Below, piece after piece: positions 59,506-64,000 of a DNA stretch of 64,000 nucleotides (positions within the stretch are counted from its first letter, which is position 1; every line of letters starts with the position of its first letter). A model generated the notes under the pieces. It was not told where the DNA came from. It ran no database searches and saw nothing but the letters and a program-made list of their open reading frames with translations. Origin of the DNA: Streptomyces sp. SID10853 (lineage in GTDB: Bacteria > Actinomycetota > Actinomycetes > Streptomycetales > Streptomycetaceae); NCBI RefSeq assembly GCF_010548145.1, contig NZ_JAAGLN010000002.1, positions 62,001 through 126,000 of the forward strand, read 5' to 3'. The position numbers and the translations under genes were made by a program.

Positions 59506-59913
59506 ATGGACCTCACAGTTGTCGCGTACGTCATCTACCTGGCGATCAGCCTCGGGCTGACCGTCTGGGTGGCCCGGACGCTGAGCCATCACGGGCGGGT
59601 CTTCCTCGCGGATGTGCTCAAGGGGAACGAGAAGCTCGCCGAGGCCGTCAACCACCTGCTGGTGGTGGGCTTCTACCTGGTGAACCTGGGATTCGTCGCC
59701 CTGTACCTCCAGGACGGCAGCACCGTCACCGACGCCCGGGGGATCTTCGAGGCGCTGTCGACGAAGCTCGGGGTGGTGCTGCTCGTCCTGGGCGGGATGC
59801 ACCTCGGCAACGTCTACGCACTCAACAAGTTCCGCCGGCGCGGAATCATGGAGCGCGAACAGACTCCGCCGGTGCCGCCGCAGGGCTGGATCACGCCGAC
59901 CCCCGGGGTCTGA
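59506..59913 (+). CDS. Small integral membrane protein, first gene of a TetR-controlled operon
   Basis: A 135-aa membrane protein with about three hydrophobic helices (VVAYVIYLAISLGLTVWVA; LLVVGFYLVNLGFVALYL; LGVVLLVLGGMHLGNVYAL) and a charged tail. Family not recognised. ATG 59506 is preferred over one nine codons upstream because AGGAGGGT directly precedes it. Followed at 6 bp by a DCC-family gene and then the TetR gene, whose operators lie in its promoter. Confidence 0.8.
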   Translation: MDLTVVAYVIYLAISLGLTVWVARTLSHHGRVFLADVLKGNEKLAEAVNHLLVVGFYLVNLGFVALYLQDGSTVTDARGIFEALSTKLGVVLLVLGGMHLGNVYALNKFRRRGIMEREQTPPVPPQGWITPTPGV

Positions 59914-59919
59914 ACCGCG

Positions 59920-60390
59920 ATGAGCAGCGACACGTACGCCAGTGGCGCCACCGTCGGTGAGACCTGCACCAGTGGCGCCTACGCCGGTGACACCTCCACC
60001 AGTGGCACCTCCGTCAGGGGCCTGACCGTGCTGTACGACGCGCAGTGCCCGCTCTGTGTCCATCTGCGGCACTGGCTGCGGGGCCAACGTCAGCTCGTAC
60101 CGCTCGAACTGGTGCCGGCCGCGTCCGCCCAGGCCGTGGCCCGCTTCCCCGGCCTCGACCACACGAGCACCCTGGAGGAGATCACCGTGATCGGCGACCG
60201 GGGCCAGGTCTACCGCGGGCCGGCCGCCTGGATCGTCTGCCTCTGGGCCCTCGCCGCTCACCGGCCCAAGGCCCACTGGCTGGCCACCCCGGCGGGCGCG
60301 CCCTTCGTCAGGGTCGCCGTGCTGACCGCGGCCAAGTACCGCGACGTCACAGCGCCGCCCTGCGGCGAGCGGTGCGCGGTCCCCGGTTAG
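59920..60390 (+). CDS. DCC-family thiol-disulfide oxidoreductase-like protein (DUF393)
   Basis: A 156-aa protein. The thioredoxin-like DUF393 domain starts at about residue 35 with LTVLYDAQCPLCVHLRHWL, which contains the DxxCPLC motif of the family. The first 32 residues are an extension made by a 30-bp DNA repeat (Thr/Ser/Gly-rich). Likely a membrane-associated redox partner of the protein encoded upstream. Confidence 0.83.
   Translation: MSSDTYASGATVGETCTSGAYAGDTSTSGTSVRGLTVLYDAQCPLCVHLRHWLRGQRQLVPLELVPAASAQAVARFPGLDHTSTLEEITVIGDRGQVYRGPAAWIVCLWALAAHRPKAHWLATPAGAPFVRVAVLTAAKYRDVTAPPCGERCAVPG
59941..60016. repeat. 30-bp coding tandem repeat in the DCC gene
   Basis: Two full 30-bp units (59941-59970, 59971-60000) and half of a third, in frame, encoding SGA-type decapeptides. 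Confidence 0.88.
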
Positions 60391-60401
60391 GCTCGGGCAC
60401 C

Positions 60402-61106
60402 GTGACTGATGCGAAGCCCCCCAAGAGCGAGCAGACCCGGACGCTCATCCTCGAAACCGCGCTCCGGCTCTTCCAGGAGCGCGGTTACGACAGGACGACG
60501 ATGCGGGTCATCGCCCGGGAGGCCGGGGTGTCCGTCGGGAACGCGTACTACTACTTCTCCGGCAAGGAACACCTGATCCAGGGGTTCTACGACCGTATCG
60601 GGGCCGAGCACCGGGCGGCGGTGCGCCAGGTGCTCGACCACGAGACCGATCTGGAGAAGCGGCTCACGGGGGTGCTCACGGCATGGCTCGATGTGGCCGC
60701 GCCCTACCACGAGTTCGCCGCTCAGTTCTTCAAGAACGCCGCCGACCCGGAGAGCCCGCTCAGCCCCTTCTCCGCGGAGTCGGAGTCCGCCCGGGAAGCG
60801 GCCATCGCGATCCACCGGGAGGTGCTGGCGGGCGCCAGGGCGAAGGTCCCCGGCGAACTGGCCGACGTACTGCCGGAGTTGATGTGGCTGTCGCAGATGG
60901 GGCTGGTCCTGTACTGGGTCTTCGACCGGTCACCCGAGCGGGAGCGGAGCAGACGGCTCGCCGCGCGCGGGGCGCGGCTCACCACCCGGGGCATCGCACT
61001 GGCCCGCTTCCGGGCGCTGCGCCCGCTGGTCCACGAGGTGCACGAGCTGTTCACGGACTTCCTGCCGGGAATGGCGGAGACGGCGACGGCCCGCAAACGG
61101 TCCTGA
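60402..61106 (+). CDS. TetR-family repressor, autoregulatory
   Basis: A 234-aa regulator with HTH MRVIAREAGVSVGNAYYYF at about residues 33-52 and a helical ligand domain resembling TetR proteins of lipid/fatty-acid type (FFKNAADPESPLSPFS; LPELMWLSQMGLVLYWVFD). GTG 60402. Last gene of the three-gene operon, and most likely the binder of the two TTGAAC-NN-GTTCAA palindromes at its head. Confidence 0.88.
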   Translation: MTDAKPPKSEQTRTLILETALRLFQERGYDRTTMRVIAREAGVSVGNAYYYFSGKEHLIQGFYDRIGAEHRAAVRQVLDHETDLEKRLTGVLTAWLDVAAPYHEFAAQFFKNAADPESPLSPFSAESESAREAAIAIHREVLAGARAKVPGELADVLPELMWLSQMGLVLYWVFDRSPERERSRRLAARGARLTTRGIALARFRALRPLVHEVHELFTDFLPGMAETATARKRS

Positions 61107-61128
61107 CCGCGTCGGGAGGGCCGGGCCT

Positions 61129-62682
61129 CTACAGCCAGCCCAGTTCCCAGATGCGCCAGACGCCCGTGCCGTCGGACAGGTACTGCCCGCCCGACACGTC
61201 ATCACTGGACAGCACATAGTCCTTGCGCTGCCAGAGCGGGACGAGCGGCACGTCGTCGGCGATGTCCTCCTGCAGCGCCTTGAAGTCGCCCGCGGTACGG
61301 CCGCGGTCGGTGTACTGCTGGGTGCGGGTGATCAGCTTGTCGACGGCCGCGCTGCTGTAGCCGTTGAAGAGGCTGTTGCCGGTGCCGACCAGCGGCTGCG
61401 TGTAGTTGTCGGCGTCCGGGTAGTCCGCGATCCAGCCGACGGCGTACGCGTCGAACTTGCCCAGCCGGTAGTCGTCCTGGAACTTCGTCCAGTCCGTCAT
61501 CCCCTTGAGCTTCACCTTGAAGAGGCCGCCCTTCTCCAGCTGGGCCTTCAGCGTCCGGGCCTCGTCGTCGGTGACGCTCGTGCGGGAGTACGCGTAGGTG
61601 AAGGTCACCGGGGTCTGCACACCGGCCTGCTGGAGGAGCTGCCTCGCGGCCGCCTCGTCGACCTTCGGGTAGGCGTCGAAGAAGGCGGTGTTGTGACCGG
61701 TGAAGCCCTGCGGGATCAGCGAGTAGAGCGGTTCGACCGTGCCGTTGTAGACCTTCTCGGACAGCTGCGCGCGGTCGACCAGATCGGCCGCGGCCCGGCG
61801 CACCTTGGTGTCCGCGAGCGCGGAGTTCTTGCGGACGTTGAAGACCAGGTTGCGGATCTCGCTGCCGGTGTTCTCACTGACATGCGCGTCCGGGTCGCTG
61901 GGCGAGAGCGTGGCCAGCGTCGCGGGCGTCATCACCCGGTGCGCGACGTCGATGTCCTTGTGCTTCCAGGCGGCGTCGAGCTGGGCCGGCTCCTTGAAGT
62001 AGCGGACCTCGATCGGTACGCCGGTCTTCTTGACGAGGCCCTTGTACTTCGGGTTCGGCTCCAGCACCGCGCTGACGCCGCTCTTGTAGGACTTCAGCAC
62101 GTACGGCCCGGAGCCCACGACCGTACTGCCCTTGCGCCCCTTGTCCGCCGGGTACGCGGTGTGGTCGACGATGGCTCCGCCGCCCGTCGCGATCTTGGAG
62201 GCGAAGGTGGCGTCACGGGACTTGAGGTGGAAGATGACCTTGTTGCCCGAGGTGTCGACGTTCTTGAGCGTGGGGTACAGCGGGGCGGGGCCGTTGCCCT
62301 TCATCCGCAGGACGCGGTTGAAGGAGAAAGCCGCGTCCTCGGCCGTGACCTTGTGACCGTTCGAGAAGGTCAGGTCGTCGCGCATGGTGCAGCTGAAGGT
62401 ACGCAGCGCGTCATCGGTGAACTCACAGCTGCTCGCCGCGTCCGGGACCGGGGTGGAGGAACCGACGTTGAAGGACATCAGCGACTGGTAGAGCGAGCTG
62501 TAGAGGGCCCAGGAACCGGCGTCGTACGCCTCGGCCGGGTCCAGGGACGAGACGACGTCGGTGGTTCCGATGACGATCGGGGACTTCTTCCCGCCGTCGT
62601 CGGGCAGCAACTGCCAAGCGCCGATACCGGCACACGCCAGAACGACGCATATCGCCAGAATCCGCATCCGGATCGACCGCAT
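61129..62682 (-). CDS. ABC transporter peptide-binding protein (SBP family 5)
   Basis: A 517-aa extracytoplasmic solute-binding protein of the DppA/OppA family. It is anchored by an N-terminal hydrophobic helix without an obvious lipobox Cys after it. Family features: DPAEAYDAGSWALYSSLYQS, FSNGHKVTAEDAAFSFNRV, GSGPYVLKSYK and FDAYAVGWIADYPDADNY. No permease or ATPase genes are adjacent, so it is an orphan binding protein or its partners are elsewhere. Confidence 0.9.
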   Translation of the reverse strand: MRSIRMRILAICVVLACAGIGAWQLLPDDGGKKSPIVIGTTDVVSSLDPAEAYDAGSWALYSSLYQSLMSFNVGSSTPVPDAASSCEFTDDALRTFSCTMRDDLTFSNGHKVTAEDAAFSFNRVLRMKGNGPAPLYPTLKNVDTSGNKVIFHLKSRDATFASKIATGGGAIVDHTAYPADKGRKGSTVVGSGPYVLKSYKSGVSAVLEPNPKYKGLVKKTGVPIEVRYFKEPAQLDAAWKHKDIDVAHRVMTPATLATLSPSDPDAHVSENTGSEIRNLVFNVRKNSALADTKVRRAAADLVDRAQLSEKVYNGTVEPLYSLIPQGFTGHNTAFFDAYPKVDEAAARQLLQQAGVQTPVTFTYAYSRTSVTDDEARTLKAQLEKGGLFKVKLKGMTDWTKFQDDYRLGKFDAYAVGWIADYPDADNYTQPLVGTGNSLFNGYSSAAVDKLITRTQQYTDRGRTAGDFKALQEDIADDVPLVPLWQRKDYVLSSDDVSGGQYLSDGTGVWRIWELGWL

Positions 62683-62966
62683 TGTGCTGTTCCCCTCAAC
62701 CCACCTTGTGGACGCGCGGACCGGCGCGCGTCAGACCCGAGTCGGCGCCCACCCAACCACACGACATTCACAAGTGGAAGAGAAAATCTTCACGCCGGCC
62801 AAGTTGTTAGGCAACCTTCATAAGGGGCCTCGCACGCCTCCGGCCTGCACGTCCTCGGTCGGCGGCGGCGTTCCGTACGCCCCGGCGGACCCCCGTCCGC
62901 GGGCCGCGCGGGAGGGGTCACATACTGGCAGGAACACCCCCCACCGCCCCCGAAGGACGACGCCCC

Positions 62967-63209
62967 ATGAAACTCAACCGCACCGCCTCCTGGTTCCTCA
63001 CGGCGTTCGGCGTGTGGTCGTGGGTGGTCTGGGTGACCTTCGCGAAGAACCTCTTCGAGGACGCGAGCGGTCTCGCCTTCGACGACGGAAAACCGACCGC
63101 CTATCTGTGGATCCACCTGGCGCTGGCCATCGTCTCGTTCATCCTGGGCACGGTCATCGGCGTGCTGGGCCTGCGGGGTGTACGGGCCCACCGGCGCGCC
63201 GCCGGATAG
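62967..63209 (+). CDS. SCO4848-type small membrane protein
   Basis: An 80-aa protein with two helices (TASWFLTAFGVWSWVVWVTF and LWIHLALAIVSFILGTVIGV) and a basic tail. It matches my recollection of the conserved SCO4848 family, located beside a D-Ala-D-Ala carboxypeptidase in S. coelicolor, as here. SD GAAGGACG before ATG. Function unknown; a cell-envelope role is likely. Confidence 0.85.
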   Translation: MKLNRTASWFLTAFGVWSWVVWVTFAKNLFEDASGLAFDDGKPTAYLWIHLALAIVSFILGTVIGVLGLRGVRAHRRAAG

Positions 63210-63271
63210 GTCAGGTCCCGCGGGCCACCCGCGGTACCGGTCCGCCGTGGTCTGCCTGTACTTTCACCAGC

Positions 63272-64000
63272 GTGCCTGCCGTTGAGAAGACCGCGAGAAG
63301 GACCGTACTGACGGTCATAGCCGCCGCGTTGCTGCCCGCCCTCTGCGCCATGCCCGCGTCGGCCGCGGCCACGGGCCCCACGAAGAGCACCGCGTCCCCG
63401 AAGAGCCCCGCGCCGCCGAAAACCGCGAAGACCGCGAAGACCGCACGGTCGCAGGTCGGCGGCGCGCGTCTCGCCAGGACCAGCACCCAGGTGCAGCTCG
63501 GCGACGGCGCACCGGTGCTGCCGAAGGACCTCTCCGGAGAGTCCTGGATCGTGGCCGACGCCGAGTCCGGTGATGTCCTCGCCTCGCACGACGCGCACCG
63601 GCGGCTGGCCCCGGCCTCCACCCTCAAGATGCTGTTCGCCGACACACTCCTGCCTCAGTTCCCCGCGACCGAGACCCACAAGGTGCTGCCGTCCGACCTG
63701 GCGGGCATGGGCGAGGGCAGCAGCCTGGTCGGTATCAAGGAGAACCTGACCTACACGGTCCGCGATCTGTGGCTCGGGGTCTTCCTGCGCTCGGGGAACG
63801 ACGCGGTGCATGTGCTGGCCGCGATGAACCACGGCATACCGAAGACCGTCCGCGACATGCAGGCGCACGCGGACGACCTCCAGGCCCTCGACACCCATGT
63901 GGTGTCGCCCGACGGGTACGACGCCCCGGGCCAGGTCTCCAGCGCGTACGACCTGACGCTCTTCGCCCGCAGCGGCCTGCAGAAGAAGGACTTCCGCACG
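63272..64000 (+). CDS. D-alanyl-D-alanine carboxypeptidase (S11), 3'-truncated by the window edge
   Basis: An open frame of 243 codons from GTG 63272 to the window end, read directly from the DNA. Sec signal (VLTVIAAALLPALCAMPASAAA), then a Lys/Thr/Pro linker with 9-bp repeats (ACCGCGAAG at about 63420-63443), then the penicillin-binding fold with SxxK in APASTLKM and SxN in RSGND; the KTG motif lies beyond the window. It trims the terminal D-Ala of peptidoglycan stem peptides. Adjacent to the SCO4848-type gene as in related genomes. Confidence 0.92.
   Translation, partial: MPAVEKTARRTVLTVIAAALLPALCAMPASAAATGPTKSTASPKSPAPPKTAKTAKTARSQVGGARLARTSTQVQLGDGAPVLPKDLSGESWIVADAESGDVLASHDAHRRLAPASTLKMLFADTLLPQFPATETHKVLPSDLAGMGEGSSLVGIKENLTYTVRDLWLGVFLRSGNDAVHVLAAMNHGIPKTVRDMQAHADDLQALDTHVVSPDGYDAPGQVSSAYDLTLFARSGLQKKDFRT

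Noticed and set aside
1..64000. tRNA or rRNA genes, insertion sequences, integrase or attachment sites
   Set aside because: No tRNA-like cloverleaf, rRNA sequence, transposase or integrase motif was recognised by eye on either strand.

Overview
The window is high-GC actinobacterial chromosome, almost certainly Streptomyces. The evidence is strong G/C at third codon positions, many GTG starts, Tat and lipoprotein signals, SARP and LAL regulators, a cold-shock/DEAD-box helicase pair, and a complete sdhCDAB operon beside a D-Ala-D-Ala carboxypeptidase and an SCO4848-type membrane protein, an order I recall from S. coelicolor around SCO4847-SCO4858.

Layout. 1-12.6 kb: end of a membrane acyltransferase; a TetR/FAD-monooxygenase divergent pair with duplicated operators; LeuE exporter; lipoprotein L,D-transpeptidase; ECF sigma plus probable anti-sigma; small conserved protein, DEAD-box helicase, CspA-type protein; MerR regulator; a decayed YefM/YoeB toxin-antitoxin locus. 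12.7-18.6 kb: two secreted glycoside hydrolases. 18.9-40.7 kb: a biosynthetic gene cluster. 41-55 kb: asparaginase, GntR and NhaC antiporter; SDR/TetR pair; dehydrogenases; secreted lamin-tail protein; secreted TNT-type NAD glycohydrolase with a likely immunity gene; GH20 hexosaminidase; OHCU decarboxylase. 55.2-64 kb: sdhCDAB, a TetR-controlled small operon, a peptide-binding lipoprotein-like protein, and the start of a carboxypeptidase.

The centrepiece is the 18.9-40.7 kb cluster. A single-module NRPS with a heterocyclisation domain, an adenylation domain whose pocket reads as cysteine-specific, and a carrier protein is translationally coupled to a GMC oxidoreductase, a thioesterase and an acyl-CoA dehydrogenase. 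A PPC-decarboxylase-like flavoprotein, a truncated globin, an MFS exporter and a CxxC thioredoxin-reductase-like enzyme complete the set. This is the gene complement known for holomycin-type dithiolopyrrolones (HlmB-HlmI). It differs from the holomycin cluster as I recall it: no acyltransferase (HlmA) is visible, and there are a RidA protein, a ThiO-like amine oxidase, two methyltransferases (one with an N-methyltransferase-like NTPF motif), a second thioesterase lacking its catalytic serine, a half condensation domain, an XRE-cupin regulator, a SARP and a LAL regulator. An N-methylated (pyrrothine/thiolutin-like) or further modified product is a reasonable inference.

Two sets of repeated promoter elements divide the cluster. 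A 16-bp dyad, GGCAA-N6-TTGCC, lies upstream of the dithiol oxidase, the exporter and one methyltransferase, with a weaker copy at the cupin gene: a candidate self-protection regulon. A different element, TACGGT-N3-ACCGTA plus a further ACCG half-site 12 bp on, lies at the NRPS/decarboxylase divergent promoter, upstream of the SARP and upstream of the LAL regulator: a candidate production regulon. I could not run searches; all family calls rest on motifs read by eye.
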